Shown here in pieces: positions 42,631 through 51,213 of a DNA stretch of 64,000 nucleotides. Position 1 is the stretch's first letter. Each line of letters begins with the position of its first letter. The notes beneath the pieces are model-generated. The model did not search any database, was not told the DNA's origin, and was given only the letters and a program-made list of their open reading frames with translations. The DNA is from Phycisphaerales bacterium (GTDB lineage: Bacteria > Planctomycetota > Phycisphaerae > Sedimentisphaerales > Anaerobacaceae). Location: assembly GCA_003141315.1 (NCBI GenBank), contig PLLP01000022.1:62001-126000 (forward strand). Reading direction: 5' to 3'. A program made the position numbers and the translations under genes.

Positions 42631-42906
42631 TTATTTTATCAGCTGTTCGAGAACCCTGTCGAGGGCGACATCGAGGCGGGCATTGATGTCATACTCGCCG
42701 TCGGTTAATTGACGACGAACCGTAAGAACCTTCTGTCTGCGAACCTCCGGCAGGCTGGCAATCTTCTTCAGGACCTGGCCCAGCGGCGTGCTGTTCATAT
42801 TATCGAGAATCTTCTCCATAATAAGGTCATCCGACGCCGACAGCTTCTCGCTGTTAATGTCGCCCTGAGGCTTGCCTTCCAAATTATTATTCAACTGCTC
42901 CGACAT
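42631..42906 (-). CDS. FlgM-like anti-sigma-28 protein
   Basis: In the 91-residue protein, the C-terminal half VRRQKVLTVRRQLTDGEYDINARLDVALDRVL (blocks RQKVLTVRRQLTDGEYDI and ALDRVL) fits the FlgM anti-sigma-28 pattern. The N-terminus is a disordered Ser/Asn/Gln-rich segment, also typical. FlgM holds FliA until the flagellar hook is built. No flagellar gene is in the window, so a flagellar role is plausible but unproven. The match is by pattern only. Confidence 0.65.
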   Translation of the reverse strand: MSEQLNNNLEGKPQGDINSEKLSASDDLIMEKILDNMNSTPLGQVLKKIASLPEVRRQKVLTVRRQLTDGEYDINARLDVALDRVLEQLIK

Positions 42907-43246
42907 TTAAACACCTTTTAAGGCCTTACATCAGAAGCAAAAATCCCTTTATTATCTGACGGCCTCCCACAATATATTGTATGCCCTGAAAATCCTTTCA
43001 AGGCAAAAACCCTTTACCAATATCAATATCGACAGCGGCACAGAAAAAACTTTAGAAAAGTTCACCGATTTCGTAAATATTTTTGCAACAACTGCTTGTG
43101 GTGTTTTTTTGCTAAAAACGGCTTTTTTAACCCTAAAAATCGGCTTTTAGATGGAATATTGCCGCTGCTGCCTATATAAAGTATATATGGCGAAGATGGG
43201 CAATACACAATATATGGTATATAGAATTAAGATACGGTATTCTATC
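42907..43246. repeat. AT-rich intergenic region with twin CTAAAA-GGCTTTT repeats
   Basis: No gene is visible. CTAAAAACGGCTTTT (43112-43126) and CTAAAAATCGGCTTTT (43133-43148) are near-identical direct repeats, and the second closes a hairpin ending TTTTAG. They lie 3' of recG and may end its transcript. CAATATATTG and several TATATGG words occur nearby. Confidence 0.45.
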
Positions 43247-45364
43247 TTATGCTATATCGACCAAGCCGAGAGAATCGCCGAACCTGGCAACTAAAACCCT
43301 GCGAATATTTTTGTGCTCGGCTTTTACCAGCATCGGGTCAGTCTCGACCATCGCAAAGGCATCTCGCCTCGCGAGAACCAGCAATTCGTAATCATCGATG
43401 ATATTTGCGATTTTCAGGTCAGGCAAGCCATGCTGGCGGGTGCTGAAAATCTCGCCGGGCCCGCGAAGCCGCAAATCGAATTCGGCAATCTCGAAACCAT
43501 CATTGGTCCTATTCAAACAATCGAGCCTGCTGCTGGCCGTCTCATTATCTCCGGATTTATCGAGTGCCGCAAAGAGCAGGCAATAAGATTTGGCCTGTCC
43601 CCTGCCGATTCTGCCTCGCAATTGGTGCAGCTGCGCCAAGCCGAACCGCTCCGCATTTTCGATTACCATAATCGTTGCGTTCGGCACATCGATACCGACC
43701 TCGATAACAACCGTCGATACGAGAACGTCGATTTTTCCCTTCCTGAAATCGGTCATTATCTTCTGCTTTTTCTCCAGCGGCATCTGGCCGTGCAGCAGCT
43801 CAACCGAAAATTCCGGAAAAATCTTCTTCGAGAGCCTCTTCCACTCATCGGTTGCCGCCGCAAGTTCCGCAGAAGGCGAAGCGTCCGCGGTGATTCTCGG
43901 ATAGACAAAATACGCCTGCCTCTTCGCCACAAGCCGCTGGCGAATAAACTCGTAAGCCTTAGGCCTGTCGGCGGCATCCACAAGCCGCGTAATCACCTCT
44001 CCCCTGCCGGGCGGACAATGCCGGATAACCGAAACATCGAGGTCGCCGAAAACCGTCATCGCCAGCGTCCGCGGTATCGGCGTCGCGGTCATAACAAGGC
44101 AGTGCGGCGATGCCTCTTTGCGAAGCTGCCACCGCTGCTCGACGCCGAACTTGTGCTGCTCATCAATAATCACAAGGCCGAGCCTCTCGAATTCGATGTC
44201 CTTCTGCAAAAGCGCAACCGTCCCCACGACAATATCGATTTGCCCTGATTTTATTTGTTCGAGAACCTCTTTTCTTTTTTTACCCGACAGCCCGCCCGTT
44301 ATCAGCAGCCTCTTTACATCGCTGTCTTTCAGATACCGCTCGATACTTAAAAAATGCTGGCTTGCCAGAATTTCCGTAGGCGCCATAATCGTCGCCTGCT
44401 TTTTATTCGCCACGGCCAATAGCGCAGCGTAAAGCGCAACGACCGTCTTGCCGCTGCCGACGTCTCCCTGCAGGAGCCTGTTCATAGGCTCATCGCCGCA
44501 CATATCGGCTGTGATTTCTTTTATAACGCTTTCCTGGTCTTCGGTAAGCAAAAACGGAAAACGTTTCCTGATTCGCCTGTCGATTTCCTCGCCGGTCCTG
44601 ATTTTTACCGAGCCGCAGCAGTGCCTGTTCCTGTATCGCCGCAGAGCAAGACCTAACTGCATCAGGAAAAACTCGTCGTATTTGAGCCTGCGTTTTGCCT
44701 GCGCAAGTTTTTCCTCATCGGGCGGCTGGTGTATCCAGCGATAGGCGTCCATCCTCGAAACCAAGCCGTTTTTTTTAAGGAAACTTTTGTCGTAAATCTC
44801 GCAAACAAGCGTATCTATTTTTTCGAGAACAGGCCTGATTATCTGTTTTATCCGTGCGCTGGTAAGAGAGGCCGCCGCCGGATAAACCGCACCGCTGATG
44901 GCCTCGCCAGGATTCGGACTATCTTTATCCACAATAATAAACTTCGGATTGGTAAGCTGCAATTGATGTTTATACAGATTCACCTTGCCCGAAGCCAGAA
45001 TCGCCTGCCCCGGTTGAATCTGGTTTCGAAGATACCCCCCGTGAAACCAGACAATCCTGCAAACATCCGTGTCGTCGGCAAGCATCACCTCGAAGAGAGG
45101 CGGCCTGCGGAACGACTGGTAATCGGTCGATTCGACCAGGCCGATAACCGTAGCTTCCTCGCCCGCCTTCAACTGTACGATTTTTACCGGGGGCGGCACA
45201 AAGACCCAGTCGCGCGGAAAATAATCGAGCAGGTTTTCTGCCGTGTGCACGCCGAGCCCGGCAAAGACCTCGGCCCTGGCCGGCCCGACGCCTTTTAAAA
45301 ACTGCACCGGCGTCGAAAACTCGATTGCGCCGCGATTGTAAGTATCATTGTCTATTTCAGACAT
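43247..45364 (-). CDS. recG: ATP-dependent DNA helicase RecG
   Basis: The 705-residue protein remodels stalled forks and Holliday junctions. A wedge/OB domain (GEEATVIGLVESTDY) spans about 60-160. Helicase motifs follow: the Q-like LTEDQESVIKEI, Walker A LLQGDVGSGKTVVALYA, the DEQH box LVIIDEQHKFGVEQR, TATPIPRTLAM, and motif VI LAQLHQLRGRIGRG. The C-terminal RecG-specific LRGPGEIFSTRQHGLPDLK is present. It starts 18 bases after pcm, in the same operon. Confidence 0.96.
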   Translation of the reverse strand: MSEIDNDTYNRGAIEFSTPVQFLKGVGPARAEVFAGLGVHTAENLLDYFPRDWVFVPPPVKIVQLKAGEEATVIGLVESTDYQSFRRPPLFEVMLADDTDVCRIVWFHGGYLRNQIQPGQAILASGKVNLYKHQLQLTNPKFIIVDKDSPNPGEAISGAVYPAAASLTSARIKQIIRPVLEKIDTLVCEIYDKSFLKKNGLVSRMDAYRWIHQPPDEEKLAQAKRRLKYDEFFLMQLGLALRRYRNRHCCGSVKIRTGEEIDRRIRKRFPFLLTEDQESVIKEITADMCGDEPMNRLLQGDVGSGKTVVALYAALLAVANKKQATIMAPTEILASQHFLSIERYLKDSDVKRLLITGGLSGKKRKEVLEQIKSGQIDIVVGTVALLQKDIEFERLGLVIIDEQHKFGVEQRWQLRKEASPHCLVMTATPIPRTLAMTVFGDLDVSVIRHCPPGRGEVITRLVDAADRPKAYEFIRQRLVAKRQAYFVYPRITADASPSAELAAATDEWKRLSKKIFPEFSVELLHGQMPLEKKQKIMTDFRKGKIDVLVSTVVIEVGIDVPNATIMVIENAERFGLAQLHQLRGRIGRGQAKSYCLLFAALDKSGDNETASSRLDCLNRTNDGFEIAEFDLRLRGPGEIFSTRQHGLPDLKIANIIDDYELLVLARRDAFAMVETDPMLVKAEHKNIRRVLVARFGDSLGLVDIA

Positions 45365-45382
45365 TTTTTGTATACTACACCC

Positions 45383-46045
45383 TCATTCTTCATAGGCGAA
45401 TTGGCCAACCAATTTTACGAAACGCACATCGCAGATAAAGGATTCTGTGCAGCCGACCGGTTTTTTTTCGCCGAGTACCAGCCTTTGGCTGCCGCCCTCG
45501 CCCACGGGAGCGACATATAAGCCGCCGGCCTTCAGCTCGCCGAGAAGAGATTCCGGCATTTTGGGAATGGCAGCGGTAAGAATGATTCGGTCGAACCGCA
45601 TTTTTCCCGGCCAGCCCCTGCTGCCGTCGCCAATAAAAAATTCGATATTCGCAAATCCCAGCCTCGCCAGAACCGCCTGTGCGGTCTCGGAAAGCTCGTT
45701 GAATCGCTCGATTGTATAAACTTTTTTTACCAGTCTGCTCAACACCGCCGTCTGGTAGCCGCTGCCCGTGCCGATTTCGAGGACTTCGCAATCCGGCCTC
45801 AGTTTCAGCGCCTGCGTCATCAGCGCAACTATATACGGCTGCGAAATCGTCTGCCCCATACCGATAGGCAGCGGGCCGTCGCTGTATGCCTGCGAATGGT
45901 AAGACAGCGGCATAAATTCCTCACGCGGAATCTCGCCCATTACCTTTATTATGTCTTCATCGGTAATATCCCGCCCCCGCAGGTCAAGTTTTACCATTTG
46001 CTCTCGTGTCCGGGCAAACGCATCATTATTCCGGTTTTCGCTCAT
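45383..46045 (-). CDS. pcm: Protein-L-isoaspartate O-methyltransferase
   Basis: The 220-residue enzyme methylates isoaspartyl residues in aged proteins with S-adenosylmethionine. It has PREEFMPLSYHSQAYSDGPLPIGMGQTISQPYIVA as hallmark (blocks YSDGPLPIGMGQ and TISQPYIVA), the SAM loop VLEIGTGSGYQTAVLS near 92-107, and VYTIERF. The C-terminal ILTAAIPKMPESLL segment is also standard. GGAGGCGAAAATTTTGCT precedes the ATG. It is first in an operon with recG. Confidence 0.95.
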   Translation of the reverse strand: MSENRNNDAFARTREQMVKLDLRGRDITDEDIIKVMGEIPREEFMPLSYHSQAYSDGPLPIGMGQTISQPYIVALMTQALKLRPDCEVLEIGTGSGYQTAVLSRLVKKVYTIERFNELSETAQAVLARLGFANIEFFIGDGSRGWPGKMRFDRIILTAAIPKMPESLLGELKAGGLYVAPVGEGGSQRLVLGEKKPVGCTESFICDVRFVKLVGQFAYEE

Positions 46046-46196
46046 AGCAAAATTTTCGCCTCCCCGCCGGTTTTTTGCAAAACAAATCCGGCAGCAACCC
46101 TCGCCGGATATGCATTTAATTATCCTAAGGCCTTAATTTGATTGCTATCGACAGGCTAAATTGTAAAATGCCATATTAAATTTTAAGGAGAAAAAA

Positions 46197-46862
46197 ATGA
46201 AGACCAAAAAGGCTCTTTTTTATTTGCTGCTATGTATAATAGGCGGCTGCGGGCCGACACTCTCCCTGCACCAGTTATATTACGAAAAAGATGTTGTCCT
46301 CGACCAGAGGCTGTTTGGACGCTGGGACAATGAGCCGAATAAAATCACAATGGAATTCACTTCGCCTGAAAAAGAAGGAAAAACCTACCGCCTCATATAT
46401 ACTTCGATAGATAACGATTCAAAAAAGCTCGGAAAGGGGCTATTTACGGTTCACCTCGTAAAACTTAAAGACAAATTATTCCTCGATATATTTCCCGAAG
46501 GATTTCCCTGCGGAAAATTCGATGACCCGAACGACGAGATGAAATGGTTTTACAATACATTTTTCATTATGCCGGTCCATACCTTTGCGGTAGTCGATTC
46601 AATCGAGCCGCAGTTAAAACTGAGACTTACCGATGATGACAAGATGAAGGAACTGCTGGAAAAAGACCCGAATGCGATAAAACACGAGATGGTCAACGAC
46701 AGATTAGTTTTAACCGATGACACGGCAGAACTTCAGAAATTCGTCCTCAAATACGCCGACAACGAAGATGTTTTCAGCAATGAACTGATTCTTAAAAAAT
46801 CCGAAATCCGAAAATCAAATATCAAAATTGTGGAACCGCCTTCGGCAGGAAAAAAGAATTAA
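46197..46862 (+). CDS. Lipoprotein of unknown function
   Basis: The 221-residue protein has a lipoprotein signal peptide LLLCIIGGC (C18). The remainder is rich in Asp and Lys with predicted strands (LFGRWDNEPNKITMEFTSP, LFTVHLVKLKDKLFLDIFP, LVLTDDTAELQKFV). This is reminiscent of secreted beta-structures that bind or carry lipids, but I recognise no family. AAGGAGAAAAAA precedes the ATG. It lies 5' of nadB with a hairpin between. Confidence 0.7.
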   Translation: MKTKKALFYLLLCIIGGCGPTLSLHQLYYEKDVVLDQRLFGRWDNEPNKITMEFTSPEKEGKTYRLIYTSIDNDSKKLGKGLFTVHLVKLKDKLFLDIFPEGFPCGKFDDPNDEMKWFYNTFFIMPVHTFAVVDSIEPQLKLRLTDDDKMKELLEKDPNAIKHEMVNDRLVLTDDTAELQKFVLKYADNEDVFSNELILKKSEIRKSNIKIVEPPSAGKKN

Positions 46863-46877
46863 AAATTAAAACATTTA

Positions 46878-46898
46878 GCCCCCGAATTTATTCGAGGG
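46878..46898 (+). terminator. Hairpin between the lipoprotein and nadB
   Basis: CCCCCGAA and TTCGAGGG pair with one mismatch over TTTA, followed by TTCTTATAATCTT. It could be a weak terminator. The preceding TTTAGCC is shared with hairpins at 2476 and (inverted) 22068. TATAAT here is too close to the nadB ATG to act as its promoter unless the mRNA is leaderless. Confidence 0.5.
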
Positions 46899-46911
46899 TT
46901 CTTATAATCTT

Positions 46912-48579
46912 ATGGACGATTTTCAGGAACATATTTCCGATTCAAAAGAGCAGGATAACCTGTCGGGTCAGCTTCGCCGGTATCTTGCGGATATCGATGC
47001 CGCGGACACCAGCCGGCTCACCACCGATTGCCTCGTAATCGGCGCAGGCGTGGCGGGGCTTCGGGCGGCAATAGAGGCGGCACAATCCTGTAAAGTAACC
47101 GTTGTCTGCAAAGGGCAGGTCTCCGACAGCAATACATGGAATGCGCAGGGCGGAATCGCCGTCGTATTCGACAAAACCGATTCGTTCGAATCGCACATCG
47201 CCGACACGCTAAAGACGGGCTGCGCACTCTGCGACGAAGGGGTGGTCGAGCTGGTTATCCGCCAGGGGCCGGATTTGATACGGCAACTGCTCGATTGGGG
47301 GGCGGAATTCGACAAAACCAACGGCACTATAGTCCCAACTCTCGAAGGCGGACACTCGCATCCCCGCGTCATTCACGCGCACGGCGACAACACCGGCAGA
47401 ATTATTTCGGAGACACTCGTAAAAATCGCCCGCCAAAACCCGAACATAAAAATAATCGAAAACTTTTTCACGATAGACCTCATCACCGATGGCGGCCGCT
47501 GCCTTGGAATCATAGGCCAATCCGCATCAGATGGTCAATCGGCCAACAGGCAGATTATCCTGGCGGCAAATACGATTCTTGCGACCGGCGGCGCAGGCCA
47601 GCTCTACCGCGAGACAAGCAATCCTGCCGGCGCAACCGGCGACGGCCTGGCGATAGCCTGGCGCGCGGGAGCAGTCCTGCAGGACCTCGAATTTATGCAG
47701 TTCCATCCCACCACGCTTTATATCGCAGGCGCATCGCGCGCGCTGATTACAGAGGCGATTCGCGGCGAAGGTGCGATTCTGCGAGACAGCAAAGGCAAGG
47801 CATTTATGAAGGATTACCACCCCGCCGCCGAACTCGCTCCGCGCGATATCGTAAGCAGGGCCTGCCTCCAGCAGATGCTCAAAACCAGGGCGACAAACGT
47901 CTTCCTCGACGTCCGCAACCTCGATAAGCAATATTTCGCGAAGCGTTTCCCATACATATTTGAGATTTGCGAAAGTTTCGATATCGACGTAAGCAAAGAT
48001 TTGATACCCGTCAGGCCGAGCGCACATTATATGGTCGGCGGCGTCAAAACAGATTTGCTGGCCGGAACAAATATCGAAAATCTCTACGCCTGCGGTGAGG
48101 TCGCCTCGACAGGCCTGCACGGCGCAAACAGGCTCGCAAGCAACGCACTGCTCGAGGGCCTCGTCTTCGGACAAATCGCCGGACGTCAGGCCGCGAAAAA
48201 TGCAAAGACAAATGCCGGACAAGCCGGACAAAATCTGGTAAATTATAAAATCCCCCATTCGGATAGAACTATTCTCGATACCGCCGACATCCGGAACTCG
48301 CTGCGTTCCCTTATGTGGCGTAATGTCGGCATTACCAGGTCCGCAAGACCTTTGATAGAGGCGCAGCAGATAATAAAATTCTGGCAGCGCTACGTGATGG
48401 ACAAAATTTTCGACGCGCCCGTCGGCTGGGAGTGCCAGAATATGCTCACCGTCTGCCTGCTTATTGCCTACAGCGCACAGATGCGCCGCGAAAGCCGGGG
48501 GGTACATTTCAGAACCGATTACCCCAATGCGAACGATAAAAATTTCAAAAGGCATACGCAAATCAAAGCCCAGATCTAA
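46912..48579 (+). CDS. nadB: L-aspartate oxidase
   Basis: NadB oxidises L-aspartate to iminoaspartate for quinolinate and NAD synthesis. The 555-residue flavoprotein has FAD loop LVIGAGVAGLRAAIEA (about 41-56), substrate loop WNAQGGIAVVF, GHSHPRVIHAHGDNTG, FMQFHPTTLY, ALITEAIRGEGAIL and SAHYMVGGVKTD, and GLHGANRLASNALLEGLVFG near 400. A ~25-residue acidic N-terminal extension precedes the core. It has no strong ribosome site. nadA and nadC are not in this window. Confidence 0.95.
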   Translation: MDDFQEHISDSKEQDNLSGQLRRYLADIDAADTSRLTTDCLVIGAGVAGLRAAIEAAQSCKVTVVCKGQVSDSNTWNAQGGIAVVFDKTDSFESHIADTLKTGCALCDEGVVELVIRQGPDLIRQLLDWGAEFDKTNGTIVPTLEGGHSHPRVIHAHGDNTGRIISETLVKIARQNPNIKIIENFFTIDLITDGGRCLGIIGQSASDGQSANRQIILAANTILATGGAGQLYRETSNPAGATGDGLAIAWRAGAVLQDLEFMQFHPTTLYIAGASRALITEAIRGEGAILRDSKGKAFMKDYHPAAELAPRDIVSRACLQQMLKTRATNVFLDVRNLDKQYFAKRFPYIFEICESFDIDVSKDLIPVRPSAHYMVGGVKTDLLAGTNIENLYACGEVASTGLHGANRLASNALLEGLVFGQIAGRQAAKNAKTNAGQAGQNLVNYKIPHSDRTILDTADIRNSLRSLMWRNVGITRSARPLIEAQQIIKFWQRYVMDKIFDAPVGWECQNMLTVCLLIAYSAQMRRESRGVHFRTDYPNANDKNFKRHTQIKAQI

Positions 48580-48590
48580 AACCCCCTGCC

Positions 48591-48684
48591 GTGACACGGG
48601 CTTCCAGCCCGTGTTCTCGTTGTGGCATGGGCTTCCAGCCCATGTTATAGCTTATAATAAGCACGGCCAGGATGGCCGTGCCAC
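48591..48684. repeat. REPIN-like inverted repeat element plus extra half-unit
   Basis: A unit runs from GTGGCATGG (48622) to CCGTGCCAC (48676-48684). It contains GGGCTTCCAGCCC, TTATAATAAGCACGGCC and GATGGCC. A half-unit GTGACACGGGCTTCCAGCCC precedes it at 48591. The same unit occurs at 54738-54839. It starts 12 bases after the nadB stop. Confidence 0.7.
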
Positions 48685-48839
48685 AAAATCCCCATTTACC
48701 GATATTTTAGGCAACGCCTGTTTAATAATACAGTCCTATATTATCAATACTTATTATATATGGGTTGTGTGCGATTTTGGCCTAACAATCGCCTTCTCCG
48801 GCAAACAACAAAAGAAATATATCAAAAAAACATCAAAAC
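48685..48839. other. AT-rich stretch before the lipoprotein promoter
   Basis: Only AT-rich sequence and TTTAGGCAACGCC-like words occur here. No gene or RNA was recognised. Confidence 0.4.
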
Positions 48840-48868
48840 TTGACATTACTTAGCCCTGCTGATATAAT
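48840..48868 (+). promoter_or_regulatory. Near-perfect sigma-70 promoter
   Basis: TTGACA (48840-48845) and TATAAT (48863-48868) are exactly 17 bases apart. The leader that follows holds a stable hairpin TCCGCT-TGAA-AGCGGA (48901-48916) before the small lipoprotein. This is the strongest promoter match in the window. Confidence 0.88.
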
Positions 48869-48951
48869 GAATGTGAAGATAGGCAAGTTCTCACGGATTA
48901 TCCGCTTGAAAGCGGAGCAAGGGCTTTGAGTTTTTACTCTGAGAGGTAAAA

Positions 48952-49164
48952 ATGATGAAAAGAAAATTTATATTAGGGCTTTTTCTTTTTGTCCTTACAA
49001 TCTGGCTTACAGGTTGCTGTTCCCAGCTTGGAGAGACTAAGGGAGAGGTTAAGAGAAAACTTACAAGGAGTCTTCAGATTAACAAGCAGGAAATGATGGA
49101 CGATATTGACAAGGCTCTGCTGATTAACCCGCCGAGTAAATTGACGGATATGAGAATTCCGTAG
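48952..49164 (+). CDS. Small lipoprotein of unknown function
   Basis: The 70-residue protein is mostly signal peptide: MMKRKFILGLFLFVLTIWLTGCC, with the lipobox LTGC. The mature part is about 48 residues, basic and then acidic helix (KGEVKRKLTRSLQINKQEMMDDIDKAL), probably helical, ending NPPSKLTDMRIP. GAGAGGTAAAA precedes ATG-ATG. The consensus promoter implies high expression, as for abundant envelope lipoproteins such as Lpp, but no similarity is claimed. It precedes cdaA by 71 bases. Confidence 0.72.
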   Translation: MMKRKFILGLFLFVLTIWLTGCCSQLGETKGEVKRKLTRSLQINKQEMMDDIDKALLINPPSKLTDMRIP

Positions 49165-49235
49165 AGCCGCCTGTTTTGTCCCGCTGACAGCGCAGCGGAT
49201 TAAGAGAAGCGAATCAAAAGGATTTGATTTTGGAA

Positions 49236-50087
49236 ATGGTAATCGATTATCTCAGGCGTGTCGCCGATTACAATCTTCTGATTGTGGCGATAGAGCTTTT
49301 TCTGATTGGGCTTGTTGTCTATTGGATAGTCGATTTCCTCGAGGGGACAAGGGGCGAAAGACTTTTCCACAGCGTTATAATCATCCTTATCGTAGGCTTT
49401 CTGATATTAAATCTTCTCGTCAAACGTTTCGATTTCGCACGTCTGCAATTTTTATACAACGGTTTTTTGATATTTGTTTTGGTTATTGCCGTCACGGCAT
49501 TTCAGCCGGAAATACGCAGGGCGCTTATCCGTATAGGCCGCCCGAGCCTTCGGCTAAGCGCATCGCAAAGAACTGAAAAATCCGCTGACGAAATAATTTC
49601 CGCCGTCGGGCAATTATCCGACGCCAAAATCGGGGCAATTATCGTAATCGAAAAAGGCGTTGCCCTCGGTGAATTTATCGAGACAGGTATCAGGCTGGAT
49701 TCTGAAATCAGCGTCGAGATTCTGAGGACAATTTTTTATCCCGGAACGGCTCTGCACGATATGGCGGTCGTTATCCGGGGCGACAGGATTATCGCCGCCA
49801 GGGTCCAGCTTCCGCTTGCAGATGAGGACAGCATAAAAGGCGTCGAACTCGGCTCCCGCCACAGGGCAGCGATAGGAATTACCAGCGGCTCCGACGCCGT
49901 TTGTATCGTTGTAAGCGAAGAAACGGGAATTATCTCGATAGTCGAAGGCGGTCGGCTTATCAGAAGCGCAGACCAGGACCAGTTAAGACATTATATTCAC
50001 AGCGATACCGGCCATCCGGAATCGCTTTTGGCGAAATTGCGGCACACAGGTACGACCGCCAGGGAAAACAACCCGCCAAAAAAATAG
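49236..50087 (+). CDS. cdaA: Membrane diadenylate cyclase CdaA
   Basis: The product is 283 residues. Three membrane helices occupy about 12-95 (LLIVAIELFLIGLVVYW, VIIILIVGFLILNLL, FLIFVLVIAVTAF). The DAC (DisA_N) domain spans about 115-245, with catalytic LHDMAVVI (D175, M176, A177, in place of DGA) and RHRAAIGIT (RHR 208-210). It makes c-di-AMP from two ATP. AAAAGGATTTGATT precedes either the ATG at 49236 or a TTG at 49230. The next gene is a CdaR/YbbR-like partner, so the synthase is paired as in Firmicutes. The DMA substitution is noted under findings. Confidence 0.92.
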   Translation: MVIDYLRRVADYNLLIVAIELFLIGLVVYWIVDFLEGTRGERLFHSVIIILIVGFLILNLLVKRFDFARLQFLYNGFLIFVLVIAVTAFQPEIRRALIRIGRPSLRLSASQRTEKSADEIISAVGQLSDAKIGAIIVIEKGVALGEFIETGIRLDSEISVEILRTIFYPGTALHDMAVVIRGDRIIAARVQLPLADEDSIKGVELGSRHRAAIGITSGSDAVCIVVSEETGIISIVEGGRLIRSADQDQLRHYIHSDTGHPESLLAKLRHTGTTARENNPPKK

Positions 50088-50100
50088 TCAGGGATTGATA

Positions 50101-51153
50101 ATGAAAAATAAATTCAACCTTGGAAAAATACTGATAGTAGCGGTTTTGACTGTCCTGATATGGGTCTGGGCAGACCGCGCCAAGACGGATGAGTTTATTG
50201 TCACAGGCGCCATTATCAGGGTCGATACCTCCGCGGACCCGAGGCTCTGGATAAGCATAAATAACAGGCCCATCGCCGCCGTTGAAAAAATAGTCCTCGA
50301 AGGCCCCTCGTCGAAAACTGACCTTGCTCAGAGGCAGCAGAGAGACAACAAACTCATCTTCGAATTTTTCCTCAATCCTCAGCAGCTCCCCGAATTGCAG
50401 GAGGCCGGCACGCATTCACTGAACCTTACGGAGTTTTTCAGAAAAAGCGCAATGATAAAACAGCTGGGCCTGTCCGTTAAAAGCTGTCAGCCGGCCAGAC
50501 TCGACGTCCTGGTAAAAAAATTAGTCGAAAAACAATTGAATGTCGAATGCATCGATGAAAACGGGACAGTGCGAAAGGTCGAAACAATAGAACCGGCAAA
50601 AGTCACTATCCCTGTGCCGGATGACTGGACAGGCAACGCGAAAATAAAGCTCACCGCGGTGGAGATAAACCAGGCCAAATCGGCAGCCATAACGAAGACC
50701 GCATACATAGAGCTGCCTGACGGCCAGACAAGAAGCAGTCCCGATTCATCCGGGGTCAAAATAAAACTGCCGGCCACCGAAAAAAGCCTCCCGGAATACA
50801 GTATAAAAAAGCCGACAATAGGTTTTGTTTTAAGCCCGAATCTCATAGGAAAATACAACGTCGAACTTCTTAATCCGCAGGAGGTATCTGTCATAAATAT
50901 CAGGGCAACAGCGGAAGCAAAGGACGCCTACGAGCAGCAGGAATACCAGATTATGGTTTATATAAGCGATAGCGATATACCGACCGCGGGCCAGTCTTCA
51001 GTTGAGAAAAAAAGAAAGGTCGATTATAATTTCCCCAGGCAGTTCGTTAGAAGCGATGAAATCCAGCTCAAAGGCGAACCTGTCGAGGCAAAATTCAAAC
51101 TCGTGCCGATAACCGCTGGCCCCGCCGGAGGCGCTGCCCCAACGGGCGGATAA
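50101..51153 (+). CDS. CdaR/YbbR-like membrane-anchored protein
   Basis: The product is 350 residues. A short N-terminal helix (ILIVAVLTVLIWVWAD) anchors a long extracytoplasmic region of repeated beta strands, consistent with YbbR domains (QLNVECIDENGTVRKVETIEPAKV with the PxxVxV pattern, EVSVINIRATAE). The tail (ITAGPAGGAAPTGG) is flexible. CdaR regulates the adjacent diadenylate cyclase in Bacillus and Listeria. Assignment here rests on location and pattern. GlmM, the third member of the Firmicutes cluster, is not here. It follows cdaA by 13 bases. Confidence 0.75.
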   Translation: MKNKFNLGKILIVAVLTVLIWVWADRAKTDEFIVTGAIIRVDTSADPRLWISINNRPIAAVEKIVLEGPSSKTDLAQRQQRDNKLIFEFFLNPQQLPELQEAGTHSLNLTEFFRKSAMIKQLGLSVKSCQPARLDVLVKKLVEKQLNVECIDENGTVRKVETIEPAKVTIPVPDDWTGNAKIKLTAVEINQAKSAAITKTAYIELPDGQTRSSPDSSGVKIKLPATEKSLPEYSIKKPTIGFVLSPNLIGKYNVELLNPQEVSVINIRATAEAKDAYEQQEYQIMVYISDSDIPTAGQSSVEKKRKVDYNFPRQFVRSDEIQLKGEPVEAKFKLVPITAGPAGGAAPTGG

Positions 51154-51213
51154 CTGCACCACCAAATCTTGCGAAGTGTGAAGCGAAAAGGGTAATCTCT
51201 TAACCATTCGCCA

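Noticed and set aside
48875-48951. Leader hairpin before the small lipoprotein considered as a known riboswitch
   Set aside because: A TGAA-loop hairpin alone is seen; no consensus of c-di-GMP, preQ1, SAM or c-di-AMP classes matches.
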